Part shown: positions 13,801 to 24,689 of the stretch, piece by piece
Position numbering within the stretch: position 1 is the stretch's first letter
Layout of the letters: each line of letters opens with the position of its first letter
DNA from: Glandiceps talaboti
Lineage: Eukaryota; Hemichordata; Enteropneusta; Spengelidae
Assembly (NCBI RefSeq): GCF_964340395.1
Contig: NC_135570.1
Coordinates: 8,553,322 to 8,617,321, forward strand
Direction: 5' to 3'
DNA length: 64,000 nucleotides
Notes under the pieces: generated by a model
Told to the model about the DNA's origin: nothing
Database searches by the model: none
What the model saw: the letters and a program-made list of their open reading frames with translations, nothing else
Position numbers and translations under genes: made by a program

Positions 13801-14484
13801 GAGAACCAGTTGTTATATCCAGTTTGTGCATACTTTGAATAGAGTTGTGTGTCTTCATCACTACTTCAGTTATTCTGTCTATGTCTTAGTGCCAGACTGC
13901 TATTGTGTCACTCAGTGGGGATGAGTGGTGAGCTTTGATAAGGATTTCATATCCAATTCTTTTTTTTTCTTTTTTAACTTCAGAATTGACCATATCCAAT
14001 TCATTCTAATATTGCCTCGCTTGTAAAAAAAAATGTGTGTCCCAGTAAAGTGCTCATACTATGTAGTGAACCGAATGTGGGGGTATTTAAGTGATGCACA
14101 CGCTGACCAGAAACAATTCTGTTCTTTTTTCTGGCCTAATACATGTGCACTGTTTTCCTACGTCATTCTACCAGTTGCGTTTTACTCATTTGCATGAACA
14201 GCTTTTGGTTCATGACTTCTGATTCCTCTGGACATGGAGAAGGATTCAAAACTGAGAACAGCCTCTAGGCTGGGGAAATCTGAGACAGTGTAATTTACAA
14301 AGGATAGCTTAAAACATGTACATACCGGTAATTCTATTGACTGACGGTTCAAATCATAGGGAGGTTTGACAGGTGTTGGTCTTGTGGCCAAATAGTACGT
14401 TGCTGCTATGGCAACAGTTCCTATAGCAGCAGCTTGACCAATGCTGATATCAAAATCTTCTATTCTCTTCACCAAATCATTCAT
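4836..14484 (-). CDS. ACSL: Long-chain acyl-CoA synthetase, ACSL1/5/6 type (N-terminal part, 3' end off-window)
   Basis: This ER/mitochondrial outer-membrane enzyme activates long-chain fatty acids to acyl-CoA (ATP to AMP plus PPi). Eight coding exons join in phase on the minus strand: 14484-14326, 11776-11662, 9600-9533, 8419-8318, 7817-7718, 7315-7143, 5919-5887 and 4887-4836, all with GT..AG borders. The first exon carries an N-terminal hydrophobic anchor (IGTVAIAATYYL, residues ~21-32). Later exons give VTTLYEGFQRGIHVSDNGPC, the GIYSKNRPEWVITEQ block, YSMVVIPLYDTLGP, and finally CYTSGTTG, the start of the AMP-binding P-loop motif. About 267 residues are recovered, which matches where this motif lies in vertebrate ACSL1. 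The remaining ~430 residues are not found in 1-4835, so they should lie beyond the left edge. The ATG exon begins at an acceptor (14493), so a 5' UTR exon exists upstream. The ACSL1/5/6 clade is clear, the exact orthologue is not. Confidence 0.95.
4947..5048. mobile_element. ~102-bp fold-back MITE with TGGCCATATGGATG termini
   Basis: The left end GTTAACGTGGCCATATGGAT and the right end, read in reverse complement as GTTAAAATGGCCATATGGAT, form terminal inverted repeats of about 21 bp around a short AT-rich centre. It has no coding capacity. It lies in the ACSL intron just upstream of the CYTSGTTG exon. Confidence 0.75.
5049..7142. other. ACSL introns around the 33-bp exon
   Basis: Apart from the small exon at 5887-5919 this stretch holds no coding sequence that I recognise. 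Short ORFs on both strands lack family motifs and splice-site support. Confidence 0.45.
7655..7681 (-). repeat. Solo terminus of the CAATCTGATTAAAATC element family
   Basis: GATTTTAATCAGATTG is a perfect copy of the terminal repeat seen at 36280-36766, but I find no partner end nearby. It sits 37 bp from the donor of the ACSL exon ending at 7718. Confidence 0.6.
8713..9141. mobile_element. Non-autonomous DNA transposon (CAATCTGATTAAAATC family) with 10-bp target duplication
   Basis: The 429-bp insert is flanked by GGTAAGCAGC at 8703-8712 and 9142-9151. Its ends are imperfect inverted repeats: AATTCAATTAAAATCTGATG on the left and, in reverse complement, CAATCTGCTTAAAATCTG on the right. Longer sub-terminal arms also pair, for example TCTGACACAATACC near 8816 against ATTGTGTCAGATGT near 9080. 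No transposase is present. It lies in the ACSL intron between exons ending 9533 and starting 8419. A 9-10 bp duplication suits Mutator-like elements, but the superfamily is inferred. Confidence 0.85.
10265..10550. repeat. Degenerate ~80-bp repeat, 3-4 units
   Basis: Units recur with the pattern CCTCTGTTACCAG, then ACCAAAATTATGG, then CACATTGAAATCTACAC and AAATTTTACCAGATTTC. Related fragments recur at 3195-3330, 9230-9420, 37180-37260, 51600-51740, 52140-52260 and 54040-54110, so this is a dispersed family. It lies within an ACSL intron. Confidence 0.65.
11777..14325. other. ACSL intron 1 (between first two coding exons)
   Basis: Non-coding. 12340-12450 holds a fragment related to 26590-26690 (CCCTCACACATC...CAACCCCTCTCAC). 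12510-12575 resembles one end of the element at 28094-28496. 13540-13725 belongs to another dispersed family, listed separately. Confidence 0.5.
13540..13725 (+). repeat. Dispersed repeat, family of 13.6 / 29.8 / 52.9 kb
   Basis: The core TTTCTTGTGAGTCACCACAT, then a GGGGAACCCCAAATTTTGG segment, recurs in reverse at 29775-29955 and in the same direction at 52830-52990. A weaker copy lies at 48555-48650. There is no coding capacity and the element type is not determined. Confidence 0.65.
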
Positions 14485-14493
14485 ATTTGAAAC

Positions 14494-17400
14494 CTATGGA
14501 AAGACAAAAAAGGCCTTTTTAGTTATGTTATCGACCTAACTTCCAGACCCTGTGTTAATATCATGGTGAATAATATGATAGAAGTACACCCGCATTACAT
14601 AAGAAAATGTCAGTGCTGTTGATTTGATGTATGAATAAAAACATGAAATGTTTATGATCTGCTACCATTACCTCACTGACGAAGTACTTTTCAACATTCT
14701 CTAGAGGTTTTTTGAACAGGATAATTCTAAAATGATTAACCTGTTCTGTCAACATTGCATTGAAACAATGCAACTGAGGTACCAGGTGACACTACTTACA
14801 AACTGTTAACAAAACAAACAGGGCTCATTTGTAATTTACAATTATACTAGAAAATAACCTGTGTTTCCCCATGGGGTATAGATACAATGTTTGTTAGGTA
14901 AAACATTGTGTTTGCAGTTTCTCAGAGAATTTGCTTATAGCAATACTGTATAGCCACACCTGCTCTTTTTGTTTCCTTGTCTGTCCACTGAAGGATCAAT
15001 AGCACCCAAAAGTAAAGTTGACACATGTGCATGTATACAGCCTAGTAATTACTGGCATTTGCATGTGATAATAGTCCAATGGCAATGCAGGTGATAGTTT
15101 GTAAATACCAGCAGGTGACATTTTATTTAAATGTACTGGCATTTAACACCTGAAAATTCAACTTGAGCTGTATTTGAATTTTAAGGACAATTTTGAAGCC
15201 CACTTGCATATGATTACTTTCATGATAATAATAGGGATCTTTTTGTTTGCATTAATATGAACATTGTCATTCAATTCCACAAAATTGATGATTATATTTA
15301 TTGAACAGATAAACATGGCATTTGTGACAATGAATGTTGATATGAATTAAAGTTTGATATTTATTATTTCACTTTGTTCCTAAGTTTTAAATTCAGGAGC
15401 AAATCGATCCTAAAAAATCTTAGATTATATTAGATTAGAATACCCCTTCTATCACACTACCATTAAAATTATATGGTACAATGATGCATTAAAATAACAG
15501 TGACAACCAACTACAATAACAGTCCAAAGGAGATTACTTTACCAAGGATGTGAATTTCACATACACAAGGAGATGTCTCATAATAAGCTCTCACCTATAC
15601 ATGGGGGTACTTAGCCAGCCATCTTCAATTTTGATTTGATCAAATTGATGTGAGAGAGACATGATCACCATGATTGCTACTGATTGGGAGGAGGCACCTC
15701 CAAAGGTGAAAACTTTTTTGAAAATAAGACCATATAGGAGGCCATTTAGAGGCATAAAATATCAAACCATAGACATAACTTAAACTCTTACTAAGTTACT
15801 GTATACAATATGCTTGAATATGGTATCAAAATACCAGAATTGAGAGACAATTATACTGTGCAGTACACATTATCTGGCTATGAAGATTAATTTGTTGTGA
15901 CAAAGCTGAAACATATTTTGTGGATTTCACCTGAAGTTTAATTTGGTTCAAAAAATCACACAATAAAGAGCAAACATTTCACGTATCCCTTTCAGGCTAT
16001 CAGAATTTTGATGGCCCAATGACTTCTCAGCCCCCTTCCCATAGTTGTACATTTTGTTCATTCCTTTTAATTGTACACAAATTGATGGATATGCAATAGC
16101 TTAGTTAAATCTCAATTAACTCTTGTATGCATCAATCACAGAGCCAAGTAAACCACCGCATAAGATACTACATAATTTGGAATTGACTCAAATGTATATG
16201 GTCACATGTATTATTCAGAAAATATAAAGAAATCCCCTTAAATAATTTTGAGACAAATTTTGTGTAGTAGTCCAACAGCCATTTTACTGACATGTGAAGT
16301 CTGCATGAGGATATACTGCCCATCAAAAAAAAAATGAAAAAATATGGGTATTGGGCCCTGTCAAACAGCTTTTAATTTTTTTCAGACCTTAGTAATAGCT
16401 ATACAAAATATGGAAGTTGTGTAAATTGAAAAAAAAAACCCAGTGAGATTCAAGGCAAAACAGGGGGTGGGGTTGGGAAGGTAAATTTAAAGTTACAAAA
16501 GCTTCAAATTTCAAGGCAATGATATTGAGTTACCTTGTATGGTCATACATACAGGTAAGCATAACAGTTTCAAGGTTGGGTTGCATGGGATCATGAAAAC
16601 CATGGAATTAATTAAATTCAAATTTAGTAATTACATGTACACTTTTTGAAACTATTTCAATACATGTATATTACTTGCATGCAATACTACAGTATGACCA
16701 CTAACTTGTACCTCCATGCTTGACTATTTGGAAATTTGACTGTAGGATACTGCTAGTATAGCCTTGAGACTTGGTTCTCTGACTGGACACACTGGCTTGT
16801 CAGTATACTTGACTATCTGACCCGACACACATGTAATGGCTTGATGGACAAGCCATTTTCTAAGTCTCTGTGGTACTACTAGTAAGGTAGTAATACCATG
16901 CTTGTCCATGTGCATTCATGCCCCCATGTTGAAGTCTTGAGCCCAATTTTTGTTCTTGACTCATGACAAAATTGCAATGGAAAGTGAATTAAATCTTTCT
17001 CTATACACTACATACCTTTGACTTGGGTAAACATGTAAATCTTTTGGATACTTCTAATGTTGCTATAATTTCTCACAGCACTCACTTCTTTCTCAGTCAG
17101 AGCAGCACCCTGCAGAGTAAAACAGCAGGGACAAAGGTCACACACACATATTGACAAAACCACCTGTGACTGTACTATTACATAATCTTGAAGTAAGATC
17201 ACAGGGAGCAGATGGCATTAGAGGGCATAGTATGTAAATATATGCACAAGATTTTTCTTACCATAGGGTAGACAGCAAATGGGATAGGAGTATGAAAACC
17301 CTTAATATGTGTACTCATTGAGAATTAGCCGATAGCAGCTTAAGACAGCATTGGGAACAAAATGCTGACCATTTATATCATCTTTATATTGCACATATAT

Positions 17401-17600
17401 TAGAAGAAATCTTCACATATTAGCCTCCTGCTCCATGTGGTTACATTGGTATGATGGAACTTGTGAAATGTATTAAAGTTTTGAATAAAATTTGGCATCA
17501 CCATATTTTCTGATAGTTTCACTTGCATATTCTACTGGAGTATCTTGGCAAGATATGCGTACAAAATTAAGAATTGTTGGCAGTCAAAACAGAGCAAGTG
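14494..17600. other. ACSL 5' flank or 5'-UTR intron, no coding gene seen
   Basis: The acceptor at 14494 means that this stretch is transcribed intron if the ACSL 5' UTR exon lies further right. A 24-bp segment at about 17087-17110 on the minus strand is bounded by a TCTGCAG acceptor and a GTGAGT donor. It could be a small UTR exon, but I cannot show it. Confidence 0.4.
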
Positions 17601-17629
17601 CAGTTTTTGTAAAAAAAAAAAAAAAAAAA

Positions 17630-18400
17630 AATCTCGCGGGTTCATTGACCCTGATAACAATGCATCGTCACGTCAAATCTCTTTCAAAAATCTGTAATGG
17701 GTTCAGTGCTGCTATGCACATGAGATAATTTTATCGATTTTAATTTTGCAATATAAACCGAAATTATACGCCTATTATTTGTGATTACATCACGGTGCAT
17801 TGTGCGGAACCAAGGCAATATGCATGTCAATATTTAGCAGGACCTAGAGTCACAGACTTCTGACGTGACTGCTGCAGCATATCTGCCGAGTCAATTCGTG
17901 TATGATGTACTATTACTAGTAGAACAAAATATTTTCGGACCATTGACCACTCATCGTCAACACTATCAAGGAAACATAGTACTGGTGACAATGTGTTGTA
18001 CATATTCTTTAAAAAATGGCAAATTTGTGCAAAATCTGCAAAGTTACTAACGACTACGTACGTGCTGTCGTCTGCACACGCACACAAATTTCACTCTCAC
18101 GAGTCTTATTCAAAGTGCAGTGCCCGGACAGAAACAAGCCGAATTACTTGCAACAAACATAGCACTGCCCTTTTTTGGTGGGTTAAATATTATCTTGCAG
18201 TGTGAGAGTAAGTGCCTTCATGTACGTACCTTAAACTACAGAAACGTTTGTTTATACGATTTTACTGGGTTCCGAGTAGCTTCGACGTTCGTTCCAGCTC
18301 AAGCTACTCACGTCTCAACAACGTGTTGGTCGGGATATACCATTCTTCTATGTGGACAATACAGCAACGTTCACCGTTAAATGCAAACATGTAGACGTAA
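17630..18400 (-). promoter_or_regulatory. CpG-richer patch, candidate ACSL promoter/5' UTR exon
   Basis: CpG dinucleotides are clearly denser here than in the flanking AT-rich DNA. On the minus strand a good donor (TTTAAG|GTACGT) occurs near 18229, which could end a 5' UTR exon spliced to the acceptor at 14494. This is inference only, and no ATG-initiated conserved ORF is present. Confidence 0.3.
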
Positions 18401-19269
18401 TTAAACCTTTTTTTTCGGGCGGATTAAATTTTTAATAACATCACAAACGTAATAAATCGTATTTTCTTCAATATTAATTCATTTTGATCCTTGAAGTTAG
18501 TTATTTGGCACAGTTACCGATTATTTCAAACACTAAAAAATAATGGTTTCGTCTGGACCCCATGAACTAATTTCACTTTTTATTGATGTTAGAGGGCGTG
18601 CACCTATATCCGTGATTCTGGTCAATGATATAAAGTTGTTCCTGTGAGTGGGGATTATCATGCATGTAATATTGTGTTTCAGTAAAACCATTTTGGATTA
18701 TGAAAAACATACCAAAGTCGAATACGTTTTGAAAAAATAGCGCAAATATTGCGTTGCCGCACAACTTCATGTTCAGGGCAATGATAGATATATAATTTTT
18801 TGAAGATTTAAAGTTGTGACCAAAACAAAATGTTCATACCTAATTTCCATCATCATAATCCAGCCATCCTATGTTGGAAGTGTACAAGACAAGTATAGCA
18901 ACATCCTAATCAAACTTTAAAGGGATGTGTCTACAAGGTTTTGTACTTCTTTATTTTTTAAAATCAATTTGGAACCAAGTCATACCAATGTAACAGGTTT
19001 ATCTTTCTTGGTTGTCTTATTGTAATATTGTAAAAGCCAGCTACATTCAGTTTATATGGGTAGGTGATGAAACAGCTGTCTTACAATATATTACATAATC
19101 CAGTCATAAACCAAACTGGCCATGCTACAGGCTTTACCACCAGAGGAAATAGTAAAGTAAACATTATAGTTAATTAACAATGTACTGTTCTCACTGTGTC
19201 AGCTATTAATGAGGACAAATCTACACATTCTCAACAAAGTTAAGCTCAATCTACTGGGTAATTTCAGAG

Positions 19270-19860
19270 TTGAAGATTTTTGAGGAAAAGCAATGACAAA
19301 GAATAACACTTCTAGAAACATCTCACCAAGATTCAAACTCATTCACTTTCATTTTTTGAGATATAAGTTTTTGACCAAAATTCACATTTTTACACCTTAA
19401 TTCCATATCACTCATGGAATCATGGTATGCTTAACATATCGTCGTCCATACATCCCTAAATGCATTTCCATTAAATTTCAGCCCAATCTGCTCAGTGGTT
19501 TTGGAATTATAGATTTTTAACCAAAAAGACACATTTTCAGCCCTAATTTGCATATCACTGATGGAATCATCATGTCATGAACAAATCTTACTTTACACCC
19601 CCTAAAGAATCTTCCCACCAAATTTCGCACCAATCTGCCCAGTAGTTTCTGAGTTTAAGTTTTTTGACCAAAAATCACATTTTTTGACCCAAATCACACA
19701 CCTGTGATGCGATCATTTTGATTTGAACAATTTCCCAACTAGACACCCAAGGTAATGGCCCCACCAAATATCATGGCAATCGGTCCAGCAGTTTTTGACT
19801 TTAAGTTGTTTACACACACACATACACACACACACACAGACAGACAGACAGACAGACACT
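19270..19860 (+). repeat. Degenerate ~120-bp repeat units ending in (CA)n(CAGA)n
   Basis: About four diverged units share the order AATTTC..CCAATCTGC, CAGTAGTTT, TTTTTGACCAAAA, CACATTTT, CATATCAC and ATGGAATCAT. The last unit, with AATCGGTCCAGCAG, runs into CA and CAGA microsatellites at 19810-19857. This layout resembles the 3' ends of invertebrate short interspersed elements. The class is inferred. Confidence 0.65.
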
Positions 19861-20043
19861 TTGCCATGCCTATAGCACTACTGAACCTTATCAGTTCAGT
19901 TGTGCTAAAAAAACGATTTGTTTTAGGAATCTCAAAGACAGAGTTGAGCCTGTCCCAATTTTACCAAGTTTCCAACATGTAAAAAACACACAGAAACACA
20001 AAATGAAATATAAGCTTAGATGAAGTTAGCCTATCTGTAAGCT

Positions 20044-20206
20044 TAGACTTGGAGGACTTACCGCCTCCTACTACACTATTTCCGCTACATTTTAACTAAC
20101 ATTTTTAATTTTTGCTCATCTTTCCAATGAGCGAAAATTTAAAAAAATCAAAATGTCAGATAGCATAGCGGAAATAGTGTAGTAGCGTTATCCCTTCAAG
20201 TCTACA
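20044..20206. mobile_element. Fold-back element with ~78-bp arms
   Basis: The left arm contains CTACTACACTATTTCCGC and the right arm contains GCGGAAATAGTGTAGTAG. The arms pair over about 78 bp around a spacer of a few bases (CTTTCCA). The right arm is shared with the adjacent 59-bp tandem array. Confidence 0.75.
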
Positions 20207-20312
20207 GGTAGGCTACAGTTAGGATAGCTGAAATAGTGTAGTAGTGTTAGTTCTTCAAGACTACAGGTAGGCTACAGTTAGGATAGCTGAAATAGTGTAG
20301 TAGTGTTAGTGG
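20194..20312 (+). repeat. 59-bp tandem repeat, two full units plus a partial
   Basis: The unit starts CTTCAAGACTACAGGTAGGC and ends ATAGTGTAGTAGTGTTAGT. Unit starts lie at 20194 and 20253, and a partial unit precedes them inside the right arm of the fold-back element. The array seems to have grown by duplicating that arm. Confidence 0.8.
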
Positions 20313-20721
20313 CATACCTTACAGCCTATCACAAAAACATTCTTTAATTATTTTAAACATCTTGTTTTATCCTCCAAAGAAGAATACGTTGCAAAAAATT
20401 ACCTTTGGAGCAAGTGAAAACAAATTATTGCAACCTTTGAGTACAGACTTTGTTAGTCATTGTCCTTTGGGCCATATCAGGTTCATTCTCACTACCTATC
20501 ATTAGTATCAGATTGAGTAATGACATTGCCATAGACTTGGTTACCCAGACTCACCGATTTTTGCCAGCCCCATGTCTGTAAGGTATGCCATAAAGGGATA
20601 GCCTCACACATCAATAAAAAAAATTCATAAATAGAGCACACTAGTGAGGGTGAGTAACACAATGACTCTTACTGTCTAGCCAACCCCCAGCAGAGACATT
20701 TGTGGAGAGCAACACCACATG

Positions 20722-20913
20722 TCTTACAGTGGTTTAGAAGTCTGATAGGGCTAAACAATGCAACATATCTTACAGTGGTTTAGAAGTCTGATAGGGCTGT
20801 CCAACACAACATATCGTACAGTGGCTTAGAAGTCTGAAAGGGCTGAATAACATGACACATCTTACAGTAGTTTAGAAGTCTGATGCAGCAGAACAACACA
20901 ACGTATCTTACAG
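20722..20913 (+). repeat. 46-bp tandem repeat, about four units
   Basis: Each unit begins TCTTACAGTGGTTTAGAAGT and continues CTGATAGGGC. The period is exactly 46 bp over four units, with scattered substitutions. Single related fragments occur at 26170-26200 and, in reverse, at 54440-54470, so the array was built from a dispersed repeat. Confidence 0.85.
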
Positions 20914-21090
20914 TATACTTTAAAAGGAATAGGTAAGAAAAGATACAAACATATTTGACGATGCTCATTATATCATACAAACTCTTTAATTACCTAATAA
21001 ATATATCAGTTGACACAACCATATCTTTGAAGCAAGTCTTATACAAGTTTCTAATCTCAAAATTATGCTAGAAATAATAAAACCACCATC

Positions 21091-21200
21091 TATCATGGAG
21101 TGAACAAGACTGACTGTTTGCAGTCAAAAGCTCTCAGGCTATCAACAGCGCCCTCTATCATGAATGAACAAGACTGACTGTTTGCAGTCGAAAACTGTAA
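21091..21200 (+). repeat. ~70-bp tandem duplication
   Basis: Two copies of a segment with TATCATG..GTGAACAAGACTGAC, then TGTTTGCAGTC, lie side by side. Confidence 0.75.
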
Positions 21201-21671
21201 GCTTATCAAAAGTATACTGTGTGCACTGGTTAAAATTTTCGTACTCAACAATAACTTCTGTTTGGAAAGAAATAGCAAGCTCTTCCTAGTTGACCAGTAG
21301 TGGTTTCATCATCATCGTTACCATGACAACCTTAGTTCAGTAGTGCTAAAAATGGCAGAACATGTAGTTTACGAGTAAAGTTTTTGCCATGTACAAAATA
21401 CACTACACGTACTTCAATAAGCAGAATTACTTTAGTTACAACGCAGCATAAATTTCTTTCTAGAAAGCTCAATCTGCTGGTCCGGAGACTTGGCTTTCTC
21501 AAATGACATGTAAAGCCAGAGAGCCAATTAAGTCTCTTGGCTATCAATCTGCTCAAGACATCAACTTTTTATTTAACCAAAAAATATGACTTTTTCCTTT
21601 ACAGCTTCACACCTGTATATACACTTTCTTCTTGACATCCAACTGTTCTAACTCTAGTCACATAGCCTACC

Positions 21672-22150
21672 CAATCTGATCAAAATCCGATGTGGTGTAC
21701 ACATCACAATTTCTTTTTGGCTGTTACATTTACTTTTGTTCTTTGGTGAGCACTTGTAACATATATCTGATACAATACCATGGGTTTACCTGCACCACAT
21801 GAGAGTGCTGAGTGAATTCACACAACCAATGAAAATGAGTAATATGCCGAATCATACAGATACAGTACTTCAGAGTGCTCTGTTCGAAAAGAACACAAGC
21901 ACAGAACGCAGACAACAATGTTATCATTATTGTTTGGTCGTTCTCTTTCTTTCAATTTCAAACTTTGAGTGTTATATTGTAAGACAGATTCTGGTTGGCT
22001 ACTCGTAAGTACGAAATTGGGTTTGGAAAAAACCATGGTATTGTGTCAAATGTATGTAACAAATGCTCACAAAAGAACAAACACCAGTAAACGTAACAGT
22101 CAAAAAAAGAAATCGTGATGTGTATACTACATCGAATGTTAATCAGATTG
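21672..22150. mobile_element. CAATCTGATTAAAATC-family element abutting MRPS24
   Basis: The 479-bp insert has inverted ends (CAATCTGATCAAAATCCGAT on the left; CAATCTGATTAACATTCGAT on the right in reverse complement). Paired sub-terminal arms are also seen, for example GCACTTGTAACATATATCTG against CATTTGTTACATACATTTG. A weak duplication (TAGCCTACC / ATAACTACC) may flank it. The right end lies 24 bp past the MRPS24 stop codon. Confidence 0.85.
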
Positions 22151-22174
22151 ATAACTACCACGAATAAAAATTAT

Positions 22175-24689
22175 TTAAAGCCATTTGTAAATAACTGGAT
22201 GGTCAACAATTTGAACTTCTATTTTGACAACACATTTAAACCAAGAAGTAAGAAGTGCTTCTGAGTATGCAATGAGAAAGTAATACTTGCTGGGGGCCAA
22301 TGACCTTTTCAAAAGAAGACACACATTAATGTGATTGGCCTTTCGTTTTATAATAGACTCTGCAGCTAGGCAGCCATGAAAAGTCCCATGCAGGAATCTC
22401 CTCACAAATAAATCTTCTACAGCTGTTTCTGGAGCACCTTCTTCCTCATGCAAATTAGCTGAAAGGAACAAACAAGAAGAGCTTGGTTGAAGTGGCATTG
22501 ACAATTATGATAATAATATAAGTTTTCATTATGCTTTCCAACACTACACTAGGCCCTTTATAATTATAACTATATGGACCTGTAACATCACAACCAGATT
22601 CACAATTATACAGCTGAGTTGACTGGGCCATGGACTAGAATCTAAACATTGGCTTCCGAATCTGCCAAACATTTCAACAATTGGGGAAATCCTATTTCTT
22701 TGATACAAATCTAGCTAAACATCATGCAGATAAGTTAACAACGTGAATATCAGTAGCAATCTATCAGACATTGACCGACACTTGTAATTGACTCATGTTT
22801 GTTTATGTCCTATCTATATCTTCCAGTTTGAATATAAATCATGTGTGGACATGATAACGTCATCATTTTATATTAAACCCCAACTGCTCTTGCCGTCTTG
22901 GTAGTAATTTAAAATTCAAGACAGAAAGTTGGGCTAAAAAAAAGGATTTCCCTACTCTGTAAGAAACACTGTGGTAACCCTTTAAAAGCAGGCCAGTGAT
23001 GGCGGAGTGACATACTGTATCTTACAGTCTACCTAGACAATGAACTAAATCTTCAGATTCAAAAGCCATCGAATATACTAACTGGGACACTATGGATAAT
23101 GGTGATTCAAATTTTTCCTATAAAAGCAATCATTAGATATTACCGCACAAATATTGAAAGTGTAACATAGTCTTATTTTACCTGTATTAATTGAATTCCA
23201 TGTTTTTCTGGATCCTATTCTGTATGGTGGGTTAGCTTGTTCATATGTGACAGGTTTATCTCCTTTGCCAACCTTAACATGTCCTGCTCGTTTTTTACAG
23301 CAAACTGCCGACACCTGCAAATACCTTGTTTCTTGTAAGAGTACTGGTTGATAAAGTCGAAGCAAAATATCCTGCAAGTAATTAGTAAGATATCCATAAA
23401 GTAATTGGCCGAGTCTAGTACCACCCCGGTGTAAGCAGCCGGTCCTCACTGGAGAGACTACTGCCACCGCGGTGGCACTAGCCATTCCTCACTGAAACGG
23501 CTAGTGCCACCACCCAAGATACCCCGGACCACGATATTTCTCGTCGCTGAACATTTCCCAACAAATAAATCATACAGAACTCTTCAAATGCTTCCATTTT
23601 ACCTTAAAACACCAAATGGAAGGCTATTATTTAATTTCTCGCGCAGCGCACAACCAGTCTCTGTAGAGGTGGTGTCACAAGTGTCAGCGTATGCATGACA
23701 TCGGTGCATGCCCGGCCGAATGGCTGCCGTTACGGTGACTTTTTGAGCGATTGTTCGCTGCACGAGAAATGAAATAATTAGTTTGCATTTGGTATTATAA
23801 GGTAGAATGGAAGCATTCGAGGAGTTCTGTGTGATTTATTTGTTGGGAAATGTTCAGCAACGAGAAATATCATGGGTGGTGGCACTAGCCGTTCCAGTGA
23901 GGATCGGCTACTGCCACCGCAGTGGTACTAGACACTCCGAAAGTAATTACAACTTTCCTCTACAAAGTTGTTCTGTGAGCTGAATGGAATACCACCAATT
24001 TTATCACCCATTGTAGGTTATGTAATACGAATATTACATTTGGTCACTTACCTACCATGAGCCATAGACAGGCCCCTCCACTGTCTATGCACGAGCATAT
24101 TTAGTCCTGCTTGCATACGGAGTAATCCGGGACTCGATTCTGACAATTGTCCCTCCTACATTAGAGTCAAGTCAGCAATATAGACTCGTGCACCGCCTGT
24201 AAGCAGGGCTAGAGCATACTGAACACCACCAAGGCATACACACCATAAACAACTCGATTATCAAATTGGCTCCATATGGGTAGCGCTCGACGGGCATCAG
24301 AATCGAGTGCCGAATTACTCCGTATGCAAGCAGGCCTACAGCGACAGCGACAAATTCCACAAATTTCGCATAGAATCTGTTCCGTCGAATAGCAAAATAA
24401 CCCCCGCTTTAGTATATACTATTATCTTGGAGGCAGTCTTGCGGACCGGACTCCACCTCGGTGTTAATATTATGGTGATAAGCTCAGTGACTGTGTTTAG
24501 TCCGTATATTAAATGTCCGACTGAAGCCATTTACTAAGAGAGGATTAATCTTACGGTGTAAGACATTAATTAATATAAAATCGAGGTAAATACTGTACCA
24601 CAATCATAATTTTGCCACTAGTAATATACAGTAATGATGGGTAATGATGTATTCACCTTGCAAGCACGAACTCTCATGGACGCAGCCAT
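22175..24689 (-). CDS. MRPS24: Mitochondrial ribosomal protein S24 (mS24/uS3m)
   Basis: A small-subunit protein of the mitochondrial ribosome, made in the cytosol and imported. Three exons join in phase: 24689-24657, 23371-23182 and 22458-22175, giving 168 aa against 167 in human. Family blocks are easy to see: VKVGKGDKPVTYEQANPPY, then ETAVEDLFVRRFLHGTFHGC, then LAPSKYYFLIAYSEALLTSW, ending VIYKWL. The short first exon (MAASMRVRACK) is a basic presequence start like human MAAS. Exon 2 could also start at a later in-frame acceptor before VSAVCCKK, which would drop 19 residues. The start codon overlaps an AAAATGGCTGC motif like the YY1 sites of housekeeping promoters. It is head-to-head with FUT11. 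Introns 1 and 2 are filled largely with repeats. Confidence 0.95.
22595..23050. repeat. Dispersed repeat in MRPS24 intron 2
   Basis: This segment shares ordered blocks with 26150-26690 and 27880-28060: TTACAGTCTAC, then ...GTGTGGACATGATAACGTCA and AAATTCA.ACAGAAA.TTG. It starts with a fragment (ACAATTATACAGCTGAGTTG) that also occurs in the SINE at 40490. Confidence 0.6.
23407..23939. mobile_element. 533-bp long-arm fold-back transposon with 9-bp target duplication
   Basis: AAAGTAATT flanks the insert at 23398-23406 and 23940-23948. The arms pair over most of their length: GTCTAGTACC at the tips, GGCTAGTGCCACCACCCA, then CTGAACATTTCCCAACAAAT further in. The left arm also has an internal partial duplication of the tip (CTGCCACCGCGGTGGCACTA). 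No transposase ORF is present. It lies in MRPS24 intron 1, its duplication starting 27 bp from the exon-2 boundary. The 9-bp duplication suits Mutator-like elements (inference). Confidence 0.88.
24102..24211. mobile_element. 110-bp MITE (AGTCCTGC family), 9-bp target duplication
   Basis: Ends TAGTCCTGCTTGCATACGG and, in reverse complement, TAGCCCTGCTTACAGGCGG form inverted repeats of about 19 bp. Flanks GAGCATATT (24093-24101) and GAGCATACT (24212-24220) match in 8 of 9 bases. A near-identical copy lies at 59704-59817, and a fragment in reverse lies at 24301-24337. It is inside MRPS24 intron 1. Confidence 0.88.
24301..24337 (-). repeat. Reverse fragment of the AGTCCTGC MITE
   Basis: In reverse complement it reads CTGCTTGCATACGGAGTAAT and then CGGCACTCGATTCTG, matching the left half of the 24102-24211 element. 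It faces that copy across about 90 bp. Confidence 0.75.

Noticed and set aside
23372-23485. Continuation of the MRPS24 exon-2 ORF upstream
   Set aside because: Beyond 23371 it runs past a good acceptor and into the fold-back transposon. The in-frame MASATAVA start is transposon sequence.
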